This document shows, piece by piece, positions 8,594 to 17,562 of a DNA stretch of 64,000 nucleotides. Source of the DNA: Metapseudomonas otitidis (lineage in GTDB: Bacteria; Pseudomonadota; Gammaproteobacteria; Pseudomonadales; Pseudomonadaceae); NCBI RefSeq assembly GCF_900111835.1, contig NZ_FOJP01000019.1:62001-126000 (forward strand). Reading direction: 5' to 3'. The notes below the pieces were generated by a model. That model had not been told where the DNA came from, ran no database searches, and worked only from the letters and a program-made list of their open reading frames with translations. Position 1 is the first letter of the stretch, and each line of letters begins with the position of its first letter. Made by a program: the position numbers and the translations under genes.

Positions 8594-8654
8594 AACTGTG
8601 GGCCGGCTTCCAGAGGCGTGAGAGCATGGCGCGTCGTTTATCGAGGAACCTTGC

Positions 8655-9008
8655 ATGCTGCGCATTCGCGGACGGATCGGTGATTGGCCGGTGGACCTGA
8701 CGGTGGAAATGGACGAGGAGGACTGGCAGCGCCTGGGCGCTCAATTGCACGTTGCCCCGGCAGCATCGCCCGAGCCGGTTGCGCCACCGGCAGCCGCCCC
8801 TTCCCGGCAGGCGGACCCACGCTGGGAGGCCGCCCTGGGGCTGCTGCGCGAGGCCGGCCGTCTGGAGGGCCCGCGCCTGCTGGCCGACCTGGAGGCCCTG
8901 GCGGGCAGTGCGGCAGCCGGCAAGCGCCTGCTGGTGCGCCTGCGCCATTGCGAGCAGGTGCAGCTGGAAGCCGGGGCGGACGCGCCGGTGTATGTCTGGA
9001 AGGGCTGA
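8655..9008 (+). CDS. Hypothetical protein (117 aa)
   Basis: A small acidic, Ala/Pro-rich soluble protein with no signal peptide or membrane segment. The N-terminal half (MLRIRGRIGDWPVDL) looks folded, residues about 34-55 form a Pro/Ala linker, and a helical C-terminal half follows. A GAGGAA ribosome-binding site precedes the ATG. It is divergent from the Zur-box operon, so the same box could affect it. From memory the position corresponds to PA4062. No function recognised. Confidence 0.75.
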   Translation: MLRIRGRIGDWPVDLTVEMDEEDWQRLGAQLHVAPAASPEPVAPPAAAPSRQADPRWEAALGLLREAGRLEGPRLLADLEALAGSAAAGKRLLVRLRHCEQVQLEAGADAPVYVWKG

Positions 9009-9056
9009 GGCGGGAGAGGCGGCCAGGCAGCCCTGTTGGGCGGCCTGGCAGGGCGA

Positions 9057-9926
9057 TCAGTAGATCGCCTGGTACAGCTTGCGGCGGTAGGTGGTGACCA
9101 GCGGGTGGTCGTTGCCCAGCAGGTCGAACACCTGCAGCAGGGTCTTGTGGGGCAGGCCTTCGCCGTAGTTGCGGTTGCGCACGAACAGCCGCAGCAGGGC
9201 ATCCAGGGCCGGTTCGTACTGCTGGCGGGCCAACTGGTGGATGGCCAACTGGTAGCTGGCTTCGTCGTCGCCCGCGTCCTGGGCCAGGCGGCTCTTCAGG
9301 GTGGCGGCCTCGGGCAGGTCGTTCACCTGGCGCAGGAAGGCCAGCTGGGCGCGGGCGCCGGCCAGGGCCTGCTTGTGCTCGTCGCCCTTGACCGCATCCA
9401 GCACCAGTTGGGCTTCACCCAGCTCGCCGCGCTCGGCGAGGCAGCGGGCGTAGAGGATCAGTGCCGGGGCGTTGCTGTTGTCTTCGCCCAGCAGTTGCTT
9501 GAGCACGGCCTCGGCATCACCGATGCGGCCGTCGTCGAACAGGGCCTGGGCCGCTTCCATCGGGTCGGCGGCTTCCGGTGCCGGTTCGGCAACGTGGGGG
9601 GCGAGCATGGCGCGGATCTGGGATTCCGGCTGGGCACCGGCAAAGCCGTCCACCGGCTGGCCGTCCTTGAACAGCACCACGGTGGGCAGGCTGCGGATGC
9701 CGAAGCGCATGACGATGTCCTGCTCGACGTCGCAGTTGACCTTGGCCAGCAGCAGCTCGCCCCGGTAGGACTCGGCGATCTGTGCCAGCAGCGGCATGAG
9801 GGCTTTGCAGGGGGCACACCACTCGGCCCAGAAATCCACCAGCACGGGTTTGTGGAAGGAGTTCTGGATCACCGACTGGTCGAAGTCGAGGGCGGTGGCA
9901 TCGAAGATGTAGGGCGTGTCGCTCAT
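9057..9926 (-). CDS. ybbN: Thioredoxin-TPR co-chaperone YbbN/CnoX
   Basis: 289-residue protein with an N-terminal thioredoxin domain (residues about 8-115; active-site WCAPC with C37 and C40) and a C-terminal TPR-like helical region (about 120-285). The length and layout are those of YbbN/CnoX, a holdase and redox-protective chaperone that hands clients to GroEL and DnaK. The intact CxxC motif, unlike the SxxC of E. coli, suggests that thioredoxin activity is kept. Monocistronic by spacing. Confidence 0.92.
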   Translation of the reverse strand: MSDTPYIFDATALDFDQSVIQNSFHKPVLVDFWAEWCAPCKALMPLLAQIAESYRGELLLAKVNCDVEQDIVMRFGIRSLPTVVLFKDGQPVDGFAGAQPESQIRAMLAPHVAEPAPEAADPMEAAQALFDDGRIGDAEAVLKQLLGEDNSNAPALILYARCLAERGELGEAQLVLDAVKGDEHKQALAGARAQLAFLRQVNDLPEAATLKSRLAQDAGDDEASYQLAIHQLARQQYEPALDALLRLFVRNRNYGEGLPHKTLLQVFDLLGNDHPLVTTYRRKLYQAIY

Positions 9927-10026
9927 CGTGGATTCCGTAAGCGCAGGGAAGAGAGTGGGCGAATCATACGGCCGCTAACGCCGCGCGCCTACCAGGTGGG
10001 GCGAGCGGCGTGGCGCATCCGCCGGT

Positions 10027-10680
10027 TCAGCGGGCGGCGTGGTACAGGCTCACGTGGCGGAATTGCTCGGGCTCGGCCAGGTCCGGCCAGGTGCAGGCTT
10101 CCAGCATGGCCAGGCGGCGGTACAGCGGGTGGGCGAAGTCGCGCACGCGGGAGTCGGCCACCAGCGCTTCGCGGCCCCGGCTGAGGAAGTGGTCCAGCAG
10201 CGGCAGGTTGGCGCGGTCGTAGAGCACGTCGGCCACCACCACCAGGTCGAAGCGATCGGCCTCGGCGAAGAAGTCGGCGCTGTAGCCGAGCGTCACGCCG
10301 TTCAGTGCGGCATTGGCGCGGCAGGCCTCCAGGGCCAGCGGGTCGAGGTCGCAGGCCACCACTTCCGCCGCGCCGGCCTTGGCGGCGGCGATGGCCGCCA
10401 CACCGGAGCCGGCACCGAAGTCCAGCACGCGCTTGCCGGCGACCCAGTGGGGCTGCTCGGCGAACCAGCGCGCCAGGGCCAGGCCGCTGGCCCAGCAGAA
10501 GCACCAATAGGGCGGCTCTTCGAGGATGCGCCGGGTCTCGTCGGCGTCGAAGGCGCGATCCATGTTCTCGGCGTCGATCAGCCAGAGGCGCAGGTCGGTG
10601 CCCGGCAGCGTCTCGGCGCGCAATTGGGCATCGCCGAGCAACTGGGCGAGCGGGGCCTGCAGTGTCGAGGGCGGCGTCAT
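10027..10680 (-). CDS. Class I SAM-dependent methyltransferase (Methyltransf_16-like)
   Basis: 217-residue methyltransferase with motif [21 protein letters not shown]-type glycine loop near residues 84-95, the acidic strand VVACDLD, and a VVVADVLYD motif after it, resembling the ETFB-lysine / nicotinamide N-methyltransferase-like family. The start ATG at 10680 overlaps the upstream lipoprotein stop by 4 nt, so the two are co-translated. The substrate cannot be read from sequence; a protein lysine is plausible. Confidence 0.82.
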   Translation of the reverse strand: MTPPSTLQAPLAQLLGDAQLRAETLPGTDLRLWLIDAENMDRAFDADETRRILEEPPYWCFCWASGLALARWFAEQPHWVAGKRVLDFGAGSGVAAIAAAKAGAAEVVACDLDPLALEACRANAALNGVTLGYSADFFAEADRFDLVVVADVLYDRANLPLLDHFLSRGREALVADSRVRDFAHPLYRRLAMLEACTWPDLAEPEQFRHVSLYHAAR

Positions 10681-11111
10681 GGCACGGTCTCCAGCTGCAG
10701 GGCGCCCAGGGACTGGCTTTCCGCCGCCGGGATGCGCCGTGGGGCGAGACGCTGGATCAGCTGGCCGGACTGGCTGACCCGGGCGCGCAATTCCACCCGC
10801 AGGTCCCGGGGGAAGGCCTCGGGGTTGAAGGTCAGGCGGAAGGGCAGGGCCGTGCCGGTGCCATCGAGGCGGAGGCTGCCGAGCAGGCGCAGCGGGCGGT
10901 CGCGGGTGTCCACCGCCAGCAAGGCCAGCTCCACGTCGCTGCCGGCGGGGGCGCCCAGCAACTGGCCGTCCAGCGCGCGCATGTAGGCGGGCAACGGCTG
11001 CTCGGCAGCGGGCTTGGCGACCGGTTTCGCCGGTGCAGGTTCGGCGGGCGGCTCGCCAGCGCAGGCGGCCAGCAGGGCGGCAAGGGAAAGGATGTAGAGC
11101 GGACGCATCAT
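10677..11111 (-). CDS. YbaY-family lipoprotein
   Basis: 144-residue lipoprotein: signal peptide with lipobox LLAAC (Cys about residue 17), a Pro/Ala-rich tether (about 18-40), then a beta-rich YbaY-type domain (about 45-140). Family members are outer-membrane or periplasmic lipoproteins of unknown role, with structural likeness to secretin pilotins. Two Met codons open the ORF (11111 and 11108); either may be used. Co-transcribed with the downstream methyltransferase gene. Confidence 0.8.
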   Translation of the reverse strand: MMRPLYILSLAALLAACAGEPPAEPAPAKPVAKPAAEQPLPAYMRALDGQLLGAPAGSDVELALLAVDTRDRPLRLLGSLRLDGTGTALPFRLTFNPEAFPRDLRVELRARVSQSGQLIQRLAPRRIPAAESQSLGALQLETVP

Positions 11112-11236
11112 GACTCCTGGCCAAGGGGGTACAGGCGGTGTGCGCGGCCTTATAGCTCAAACCCCGGTTGCTTGTCTTGCCAGGGAGATGCGCTCTACCA
11201 TGTGGCCTTCTTTTCCGCCATAGCCCCCTCCCTGCC

Positions 11237-11701
11237 ATGCACTGTCCCTTCTGCGGCGCCCATGACACCAAGGTGATCGACTCGCGACTGGTCGCGGAAG
11301 GCGATCAGGTCCGCCGTCGCCGCGAGTGCCTGGCCTGCGAGGAGCGCTTCACCACCTTCGAGACCGCCGAACTGGTGATGCCACGCCTGATCAAGCAGGA
11401 CGGCAGCCGCCAGCCCTTCGACGAGGACAAGCTCCGTGCCGGCATGCAGCGGGCGCTGGAGAAGCGCCCGGTGAGCATCGAGCGTCTCGAAGAGGCCATC
11501 GCCCACATCAAGCACAAGCTGCGCGCCACCGGCGAGCGCGAGGTGAAGTCGCGGGTGCTGGGCGAGCTGGTGATGGTCGAGCTGCAGAAGCTCGACGAGG
11601 TGGCCTACATCCGCTTCGCTTCGGTCTATCGCCGTTTCCAGGACCTCAACGAGTTCCGCGAGGAAATCGAGCGGCTGGCCCGTGAGCCCTCCAAAGACTA
11701 A
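11237..11701 (+). CDS. nrdR: Transcriptional repressor NrdR
   Basis: 154-residue ATP/dATP-responsive repressor of ribonucleotide reductase genes. The N-terminal zinc ribbon has C3/C6 and C31/C34, followed by an ATP-cone domain (about residues 49-139). The start at 11237 begins exactly with the canonical MHCPFC; the in-frame start at 11168 is rejected. It leads into ribD with a 3-nt gap, the common proteobacterial nrdR-ribD arrangement. Confidence 0.97.
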   Translation: MHCPFCGAHDTKVIDSRLVAEGDQVRRRRECLACEERFTTFETAELVMPRLIKQDGSRQPFDEDKLRAGMQRALEKRPVSIERLEEAIAHIKHKLRATGEREVKSRVLGELVMVELQKLDEVAYIRFASVYRRFQDLNEFREEIERLAREPSKD

Positions 11702-11704
11702 GGC

Positions 11705-12829
11705 ATGACCGCATCCGACCAGGCCTTCATGGCCCGTGCGCTGGAACTGGCTCGCAAGGGCCTCTATTCGACCCACCCCAATCCCCGCGTCGGCTGCGTG
11801 ATCGTCCGTGACGGCCAGGTGGTCGGCGAAGGCTGGCACGCCCGCGCCGGCGAGCCCCACGCCGAAGTGCACGCCCTGCGCCAGGCCGGTGAGCGCGCCC
11901 GGGGGGCTACCGCCTACGTGACCCTGGAGCCGTGCAGCCACCACGGGCGGACCCCGCCCTGCGCCGATGCGCTGGTGAACGCCGGCGTCGCCCGGGTGGT
12001 CGCCGCCATGCAGGACCCCAATCCCCAGGTGGCCGGCCGTGGCCTGCTGCGCCTGATGGACGCCGGTATCGCCGTGCAGTCCGGGGTGCTGGAGAGCGAG
12101 GCGCGCGCGCTCAATGCCGGCTTCATCAAGCGCATGGAAACCGGGCTGCCCTTCGTCCGCGTCAAGCTCGCCATGAGCCTGGACGGCCGCACCGCCATGG
12201 CCAGTGGCGAAAGCCAGTGGATCACCGGCCCGGCCGCCCGTGCCGCCGTGCAGCGCCTGCGGGCGCGGGCCAGCGTGGTGCTGACCGGTGCCGACACCGT
12301 GCTCACCGACGGCGCCCGCCTGACCGTGCGCCCCGACGAGCTGGGCCTGAACGCCGAACTGACCGCCCTGGCCGTGACCCGCCCGCCGCTGCGCGTGCTG
12401 GTGGACGGCCGCCTGCGGGTGCCGCTCTCCGCGCCTTTCTACCAGGCCGGCAAGGCCCTGGTGGCCACCTGCGCCGTGGCCTCGGCGCGGGATCGCTTCC
12501 AGGAGGAGGGCCACGAATTGCTGGCTGTGCCGAGCAGCAACGGCCATGTCGACCTGCGTCGCCTGCTGCTGGAGCTGGGCTCGCGCGGGGCCAACGAGGT
12601 GCTGGTGGAGGCCGGGCCGCGCCTGGCCGGTGCCTTCGCCCGGGCGGGCCTGGTGGACGAATTCCAGATCTTCATGGCCGGTCGCCTGCTCGGCTCCAGC
12701 GCCCGTCCCCTGCTGGACTGGCCCCTGGCGCGGATGGCCGAGGCGCCGCAGCTGAAGATCACCGACGTGCGTGCCGTCGGTGACGACTGGCGCATCATCG
12801 CCGTGCCGCTGCCTCCGGTTGCTCGATAG
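11705..12829 (+). CDS. ribD: Bifunctional riboflavin deaminase/reductase
   Basis: 374-residue enzyme for steps 2 and 3 of riboflavin synthesis: deamination of the pyrimidine intermediate, then NADPH reduction of the ribose side chain. The deaminase domain has H52-A-E54 and the zinc Cys in EPCSHHGRTPPC (C77, C86). The reductase domain spans about 148-370. It follows nrdR directly; the FMN riboswitch lies after it, so ribD itself does not appear to be under that switch. Confidence 0.97.
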   Translation: MTASDQAFMARALELARKGLYSTHPNPRVGCVIVRDGQVVGEGWHARAGEPHAEVHALRQAGERARGATAYVTLEPCSHHGRTPPCADALVNAGVARVVAAMQDPNPQVAGRGLLRLMDAGIAVQSGVLESEARALNAGFIKRMETGLPFVRVKLAMSLDGRTAMASGESQWITGPAARAAVQRLRARASVVLTGADTVLTDGARLTVRPDELGLNAELTALAVTRPPLRVLVDGRLRVPLSAPFYQAGKALVATCAVASARDRFQEEGHELLAVPSSNGHVDLRRLLLELGSRGANEVLVEAGPRLAGAFARAGLVDEFQIFMAGRLLGSSARPLLDWPLARMAEAPQLKITDVRAVGDDWRIIAVPLPPVAR

Positions 12830-12915
12830 CTGATCATTTCCATCGAAACGACTGGCTTGGAGCAGGCCGCGCCCTGTGTTAAAAACGCGCTCGGTCTTCT
12901 GGAATGGAAGGCCGA

Positions 12916-13069
12916 AACGTTCTCAGGGCGGGGTGGAAGTCCCCACCGGCGGTAATTGCGCCACGCGCATAGCCCGCGAGCGCTTCCCGGTCGCCACGGC
13001 GAGGGGAAGGTCAGCAGACCCGGTGTGATCCCGGGGCCGACGGTCACAGTCCGGATGAAGAGAGAACGG
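12916..13069 (+). ncRNA. FMN riboswitch (RFN element)
   Basis: All conserved blocks are present: TCTCAGGGCGGGGTG (from 12921), GAAGTCCCCACCGGCGG, GTCAGCAGACCCGGTG, and the closing GACGGTCACAGTCCGGATGAAGAGAGAAC. It sits 186 nt before ribC and should lower expression of ribC-ribBX-ribH when FMN is high. The downstream platform contains a hairpin that includes a ribosome-binding site (see the 13154 ORF). Confidence 0.97.
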
Positions 13070-13125
13070 GATTGCCCGCCTGGGTGCGCGTTCGCGCGTC
13101 CGCGAAGTCCCATTCGATCCAGAGC

Positions 13126-13147
13126 CCTGTTTCTCACCAAACAGGAG
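13126..13147 (+). promoter_or_regulatory. Riboswitch platform hairpin overlapping a Shine-Dalgarno
   Basis: CCTGTTT (13126-13132) pairs with AAACAGG (13139-13145) around a CTCACC loop. The right arm includes the first bases of the AGGAG ribosome-binding site (13143-13147) of the 38-codon ORF starting at 13154. The hairpin could therefore gate translation there. Confidence 0.55.
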
Positions 13148-13153
13148 ATCGAC

Positions 13154-13270
13154 ATGCTCAACCCCCTTCGACCGAACCGCGCGGCCCTGGCCGTTCGCGT
13201 GCCGGTCCTCGCCCAGGCTGCCCATGGCGGCCGCTCCATGACTCGGGAGGCTCCATGTTCACCGGCATAA
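13154..13270 (+). CDS. Putative 38-aa leader ORF overlapping ribC
   Basis: ATG at 13154 follows a good AGGAG at 6-nt spacing. The ORF runs to a TAA at 13268-13270, 16 nt inside ribC in another frame. The peptide (MLNPLRPNRAALAV...) is Arg/Ala-rich and matches no family I know. Its position between the FMN riboswitch platform and ribC, and its overlap with the ribC start, suggest a leader that couples translation; a chance ORF in GC-rich DNA cannot be excluded. Confidence 0.4.
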   Translation: MLNPLRPNRAALAVRVPVLAQAAHGGRSMTREAPCSPA

Positions 13271-13917
13271 TCGAAGCCATCGGCACCATTCGCGCCATCA
13301 CCCCCAAGGGCGGTGACGTCCGGGTCCTGGTGGAGACCGGCAAGCTGGACCTGGGCGACGTCAAGCTCGGCGACAGCATCGCCGTCAACGGTGTCTGCCT
13401 CACCGCCGTGGAACTGCCTGGCAACGGCTTCTGGGCCGACGTCAGCCGCGAGACCCTGGCGCGCACCGCCTTCGACGACCTCAAGCCGGGCAGCCCGGTG
13501 AACCTGGAAAAGGCCCTGACCCCCACCAGCCGCCTTGGCGGCCACCTGGTCAGCGGCCACGTCGACGGCATCGGGGAAGTGATCGCCCGGGAAGACAACG
13601 CCCGCGCCGTCCAATTCAGGATCCGCTCGCCGCGTGAACTGGCCAAGTACATCGCCCTGAAGGGGTCGATCACCGTCGACGGCACCAGCCTGACGGTGAA
13701 CGCGGTCAATGGCGCCGAGTTCGAGCTGACCATCGTCCCGCACACCCTGGCGGAAACCATCATGGTGGATTACCGGCCCGGCCGCCGGGTGAACCTGGAG
13801 GTGGACCTGCTGGCCCGCTACCTGGAGCGCCTGCTGCTGGGCGACAAGGCCGCCGAGCCCCAGGCGTCAGGCATCACCGAAGGTTTCCTCGCCGAACACG
13901 GCTACCTCAACCGCTGA
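13255..13917 (+). CDS. ribC: Riboflavin synthase alpha chain
   Basis: 220-residue enzyme that dismutates two 6,7-dimethyl-8-ribityllumazine molecules to riboflavin (also named ribE in other schemes). It has the canonical MFTGIIEAIG start and the internal duplication of lumazine-binding barrels, the second opening near residue 98 with HLVSGHVDGIG. The ATG at 13255 has a GGGAGG ribosome-binding site and is chosen over the longer in-frame ORF from 13072. First main gene behind the FMN riboswitch. Confidence 0.96.
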   Translation: MFTGIIEAIGTIRAITPKGGDVRVLVETGKLDLGDVKLGDSIAVNGVCLTAVELPGNGFWADVSRETLARTAFDDLKPGSPVNLEKALTPTSRLGGHLVSGHVDGIGEVIAREDNARAVQFRIRSPRELAKYIALKGSITVDGTSLTVNAVNGAEFELTIVPHTLAETIMVDYRPGRRVNLEVDLLARYLERLLLGDKAAEPQASGITEGFLAEHGYLNR

Positions 13918-13934
13918 ATTCATAAGGAGGGCCC

Positions 13935-15029
13935 ATGGCTCTCAATACCGTTGACGAACTGATCGAAGACATCCGCCAGGGCAAGATGGTCATCCTCATG
14001 GATGACGAGGACCGCGAGAACGAAGGCGACCTGATCATGGCCTCCGAGTGCGTGCAGGCCGAGCACATCAACTTCATGGCGCGCTTCGCCCGTGGCCTGA
14101 TCTGCATGCCGATGACCCGCGAGCGCTGCGAACTGCTCAAACTGCCGCTGATGGCGCCGCGCAACGGCTCCGGCTTCGGCACCAAGTTCACCGTCTCCAT
14201 CGAGGCGGCCGAAGGCGTCACCACCGGCATCTCCGCCGCCGACCGCGCGCGCACCGTGCAGGTGGCCGCCGCCAAGGGCGCCAAGGCCGAGGACATCGTC
14301 AGCCCCGGCCACATCTTCCCGCTGATGGCCCAGCCCGGCGGCGTGCTGGCCCGTGCCGGCCACACCGAGGCAGCCTGCGACCTGGCGCGCATGGCCGGCT
14401 TCGAGGCGTCCGGAGTGATCTGCGAGATCATGAACGACGACGGCACCATGGCCCGCCGCCCCGAGCTGGAGGCCTTCGCCGCCGAGCACGGGATCAAGAT
14501 CGGCACCATCGCTGACCTCATCCACTACCGCCTGATCCACGAGCGCACCGTCGAGCGCATCGCCGAGCAGCCGCTGGACAGCGAACTGGGGCACTTCAAC
14601 CTGGTGACCTACCGCGATGCCGTGGAAGGCGACGTGCACATGGCGCTGACCCTGGGCGAGATCAGCCCGGAAGAGCCGACCCTGGTGCGCGTGCACAACA
14701 TGGATCCGCTGCGCGACCTGTTCATGGTCAACCAGTCCGGTCGCTGGAGCCTGCGTGCGGCGATGAAGGAAGTGGCCGCCTCCGGCAGTGGCGTGGTGCT
14801 GCTGCTGGGCAACCCGCTGACCGGCCCGCAGCTGCTGGCGCACCTGGAGCGCCAGCTGGGCACCGAGACCAAGGTCACCACGCCCTCCACCTACAGCACC
14901 GTCGGTGCCGGCTCGCAGATTCTCCGCGACCTCGGGGTGCGCAAGATGCGCCTGATGAGTTCGCCGATGAAGTTCAACGCGATATCCGGTTTCGACCTGG
15001 AAGTTGTAGAATACCTGCCCGCTGAATGA
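13935..15029 (+). CDS. ribB: DHBP synthase with degenerate GTP cyclohydrolase II domain (RibBX type)
   Basis: 364-residue fusion. The N-terminal 3,4-dihydroxy-2-butanone-4-phosphate synthase domain (about 1-205) is intact, with the [11 protein letters not shown] acidic motif at 23-33 and the [14 protein letters not shown] signature. The C-terminal part (about 210-364) is RibA-like but has no cysteines where the zinc-binding Cys residues should be, so it is very unlikely to hydrolyse GTP. A complete ribA lies at 19103. This matches the RibBX variant known in Proteobacteria. Strong AAGGAGG ribosome-binding site. Confidence 0.94.
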   Translation: MALNTVDELIEDIRQGKMVILMDDEDRENEGDLIMASECVQAEHINFMARFARGLICMPMTRERCELLKLPLMAPRNGSGFGTKFTVSIEAAEGVTTGISAADRARTVQVAAAKGAKAEDIVSPGHIFPLMAQPGGVLARAGHTEAACDLARMAGFEASGVICEIMNDDGTMARRPELEAFAAEHGIKIGTIADLIHYRLIHERTVERIAEQPLDSELGHFNLVTYRDAVEGDVHMALTLGEISPEEPTLVRVHNMDPLRDLFMVNQSGRWSLRAAMKEVAASGSGVVLLLGNPLTGPQLLAHLERQLGTETKVTTPSTYSTVGAGSQILRDLGVRKMRLMSSPMKFNAISGFDLEVVEYLPAE

Positions 15030-15091
15030 CCCGAAGGGCCCTGGCCGTGAACGGCCGGGGCCTTCGCTCTTTAATTGACGAGAACCCGCCC

Positions 15092-15568
15092 ATGCCCCTG
15101 AAGACCATCGAAGGTACCTTCATCGCCCCCAAAGGCCGCTATGCCCTGGTGGTCGGCCGCTTCAACAGCTTTGTCGTGGAAAGCCTGGTAAGTGGCGCCG
15201 TAGACGCCCTGGTCCGCCATGGCGTGTCCGAGGACGACATCACCATCATCCGTGCCCCCGGTGCCTTCGAGATCCCCCTGGTCACCCAGAAGGTCGCCCA
15301 GCGTGGCGAGTTCGCCGCCATCATCGCCCTGGGCGCCGTCATCCGTGGCGGCACCCCGCACTTCGAATACGTCGCCGGTGAGTGCACCAAGGGCCTGGCC
15401 CAGGTGTCCATGGAATTCGGCGTACCGGTCGCCTTCGGTGTCCTGACCGTCGACTCCATCGAGCAGGCCATCGAGCGCTCCGGCACCAAGGCCGGCAACA
15501 AAGGCGCCGAAGCCGCACTCTCCGCCCTCGAAATGGTCAGCCTGCTGGCGGCCTTGGAGGCCAAGTGA
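15092..15568 (+). CDS. ribH: 6,7-dimethyl-8-ribityllumazine synthase
   Basis: 158-residue lumazine synthase that condenses 3,4-DHBP with the ribitylamino-pyrimidine. Typical signatures are the GRFN motif near residue 24, the PGAFEIP loop, and the [15 protein letters not shown] loop with its catalytic His. The start at 15092 (MPLKTIEG) fits the family. Its stop overlaps the nusB GTG start by 4 nt, coupling riboflavin and nusB expression. Confidence 0.96.
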   Translation: MPLKTIEGTFIAPKGRYALVVGRFNSFVVESLVSGAVDALVRHGVSEDDITIIRAPGAFEIPLVTQKVAQRGEFAAIIALGAVIRGGTPHFEYVAGECTKGLAQVSMEFGVPVAFGVLTVDSIEQAIERSGTKAGNKGAEAALSALEMVSLLAALEAK

Positions 15569-16053
15569 GTTTCAACAGCGACAACGACGCCCCCGAGGCG
15601 CCGAAGAAGCCCGCCAAGGGCAAGATCGCCACGCGTCGCCAGGCCCGCAGCCTGGCCATGCAGGCGCTCTACTCCTGGCACATCGCCGGCCAGCCCCTGA
15701 ACGAGATCGAGGCGCAGTTCCGCGTCGATAACGATTTCAGCCAGGTGGACGGTGCCTACTTCCACGAGATCCTCCACGGTGTACCGCGCCAGAAGACCGA
15801 GATCGACGAGGCCTTCCTGCCCTGCCTGGATCGCCCCCTGGAAGAGGTCGACCCGGTCGAGCTGGCCATCCTGCGCCTCTCCACCTACGAGCTGATGAAC
15901 CGCGTCGACGTGCCGTACCGCGTGGTCATCAACGAAGGCATCGAGCTGGCCAAGGTCTTCGGTGCCACCGACGGGCACAAGTTCGTCAACGGCGTCCTCG
16001 ACAAGCTGGCGCCTCGCCTGCGCGCCGCCGAGGTTCGTGGCGGCAAGCGCTGA
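15565..16053 (+). CDS. nusB: Transcription antitermination factor NusB
   Basis: 162-residue all-helical protein that binds boxA RNA with NusE (S10) for rRNA antitermination. A GTG start at 15565 overlaps the ribH stop (GTGA). The first 20 or so residues are a charged Pro/Lys tail before the family core [15 protein letters not shown]. The C-terminal [13 protein letters not shown] and FVNGVLDK motifs are conserved. The ribH-nusB-thiL order is standard in Gammaproteobacteria. Confidence 0.95.
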   Translation: MSFNSDNDAPEAPKKPAKGKIATRRQARSLAMQALYSWHIAGQPLNEIEAQFRVDNDFSQVDGAYFHEILHGVPRQKTEIDEAFLPCLDRPLEEVDPVELAILRLSTYELMNRVDVPYRVVINEGIELAKVFGATDGHKFVNGVLDKLAPRLRAAEVRGGKR

Positions 16054-16066
16054 GCCCCCGCCACGG

Positions 16067-17035
16067 ATGGGTGAGTTCGAGCTGATCCGTCGCTACTTCG
16101 CCTCCGCCGCCTGTGCGGCGGGTGGCGAAGGCATCGCCCTCGGCATCGGCGACGATTGCGCCTTGCTGCAGCCCGCACCGGGCGAGCAGCTGGCCGTGTC
16201 CACCGACACCCTGGTGGCCGGCGTCCATTTTCCCCGGGTGTGCGATCCCTTCCTGCTGGGCCAGCGCGCCCTTGCCGTGTCCGCCAGCGACCTGGCTGCC
16301 ATGGGCGCCGCGCCCCTGGGCTTCACCCTGGCCCTGACCCTGCCCGCCGCCGATGCCGACTGGCTGCAACAGCTGGCCGCCGGCCTCGACGCCATGGCCC
16401 GTCGTTGCGGCCTGGCCCTGGTGGGTGGCGACACCACCCGTGGTCCCTTGAGCCTGACCCTCACCGTGTTCGGTCGCCTGCCGGCCGGTGCCGCCCTGCG
16501 GCGTTCCGGTGCCCGTCCCGGCGACCTGCTCTGCGTGGGCGGCAGCCTGGGCAATGCCGCCGGTGCCCTGCCGCTGGTGCTTGGCCAGCGGTCGGATGAA
16601 GGCGCCGAGGCCGCCGCCCTGCTGGATCATTACTGGGCCCCGCCGCCGCAGTTCGCCCTTGGGCTGGCCCTGCGTGGCCGTGCCAGCGCCGCGCTGGACG
16701 TGTCCGATGGCCTGCTGGCCGACTGCGGGCACATCGCCGCCGCCTCCGGCGTGGCCCTGTGGCTGGAGGCCGGGCGTGTCCCGCTGTCCCCGGCCCTGCA
16801 AGCGCTCTACCCCCACGACCAGGCCCTGGGCCTGGCCCTGTCCGGCGGTGACGATTACCGCCTGGCGTTCACCCTGCCGCCGCACCAGCTCGACGCCGTG
16901 CAGGCCGCCTGGCCGGCACTGGCCGTGATCGGCCGTGTCGAAGCCGGCCACGGTGTCCACCTGCTGGATGCCGACGGCCGCGAGCGACCGCAGCCGGCCC
17001 AGGGTTACCAACATTTCGGGAGTCACGGTGACTGA
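16067..17035 (+). CDS. thiL: Thiamine-monophosphate kinase
   Basis: 322-residue ATP-dependent kinase converting thiamine phosphate to thiamine diphosphate. It has the PurM/ThiL signature MGEFELIRRYF at the start, the GIGDDCALL magnesium-binding loop near residue 27, STDTLVAGVHF, and the GGDDYRLAF C-terminal motif. ATG at 16067, 13 nt after nusB. It overlaps the pgpA GTG start by 8 nt. No TPP riboswitch is seen nearby. Confidence 0.95.
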   Translation: MGEFELIRRYFASAACAAGGEGIALGIGDDCALLQPAPGEQLAVSTDTLVAGVHFPRVCDPFLLGQRALAVSASDLAAMGAAPLGFTLALTLPAADADWLQQLAAGLDAMARRCGLALVGGDTTRGPLSLTLTVFGRLPAGAALRRSGARPGDLLCVGGSLGNAAGALPLVLGQRSDEGAEAAALLDHYWAPPPQFALGLALRGRASAALDVSDGLLADCGHIAAASGVALWLEAGRVPLSPALQALYPHDQALGLALSGGDDYRLAFTLPPHQLDAVQAAWPALAVIGRVEAGHGVHLLDADGRERPQPAQGYQHFGSHGD

Positions 17036-17543
17036 TCATCCGCAACAAGCGCCGGCTCAGCCGGTCCCGCACTCGGTCTGGCGCAACCCCTGGCACTTCC
17101 TCGCCTTTGGTTTCGGCTCCGGCACCCTGCCCAAGGCCCCCGGCACCTGGGGCTCGCTGGTGGCCCTGCCGTTCATCCCGCTGTGGCAGATGCTGCCCGA
17201 CTGGGGCTACTGGCTGATGCTCGGGCTGACCATGCTGTTCGGCTTCTGGCTGTGCGGCAAGGTCGCCGACGACCTGCGCGTGCACGACCACGAAGGTATC
17301 GTCTGGGACGAAATGGTCGGCATGTGGATCACCCTCTGGCTGGTGCCCGAAGGCTGGCACTGGCTGCTGCTAGGCTTCGTGGTGTTCAGGGTCATGGACA
17401 TCCTCAAGCCCTGGCCGATCCGCTGGATCGATCGCCATGTGCATGGCGGCGTCGGCATCATGCTCGACGACGTGCTGGCCGGCGTCTTCGCCTGGCTGGC
17501 CATGCACCTCATCGTCTGGGGCGTCGGCCTGGCAGGCATCTGA
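17028..17543 (+). CDS. pgpA: Phosphatidylglycerophosphatase A
   Basis: 171-residue inner-membrane phosphatase that dephosphorylates phosphatidylglycerophosphate to phosphatidylglycerol. It has the PgpA motifs GFGSGTLPKAPGTWGS near residues 28-43, HDHEGIVWDEMVGMW with acidic metal ligands, and KPWPIRWID, plus three or four membrane segments. The GTG start at 17028 follows a GGGAG ribosome-binding site. Usual partner downstream of thiL. Confidence 0.95.
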   Translation: MTDHPQQAPAQPVPHSVWRNPWHFLAFGFGSGTLPKAPGTWGSLVALPFIPLWQMLPDWGYWLMLGLTMLFGFWLCGKVADDLRVHDHEGIVWDEMVGMWITLWLVPEGWHWLLLGFVVFRVMDILKPWPIRWIDRHVHGGVGIMLDDVLAGVFAWLAMHLIVWGVGLAGI

Positions 17544-17562
17544 TCTGAAAGGAGACGGGACG

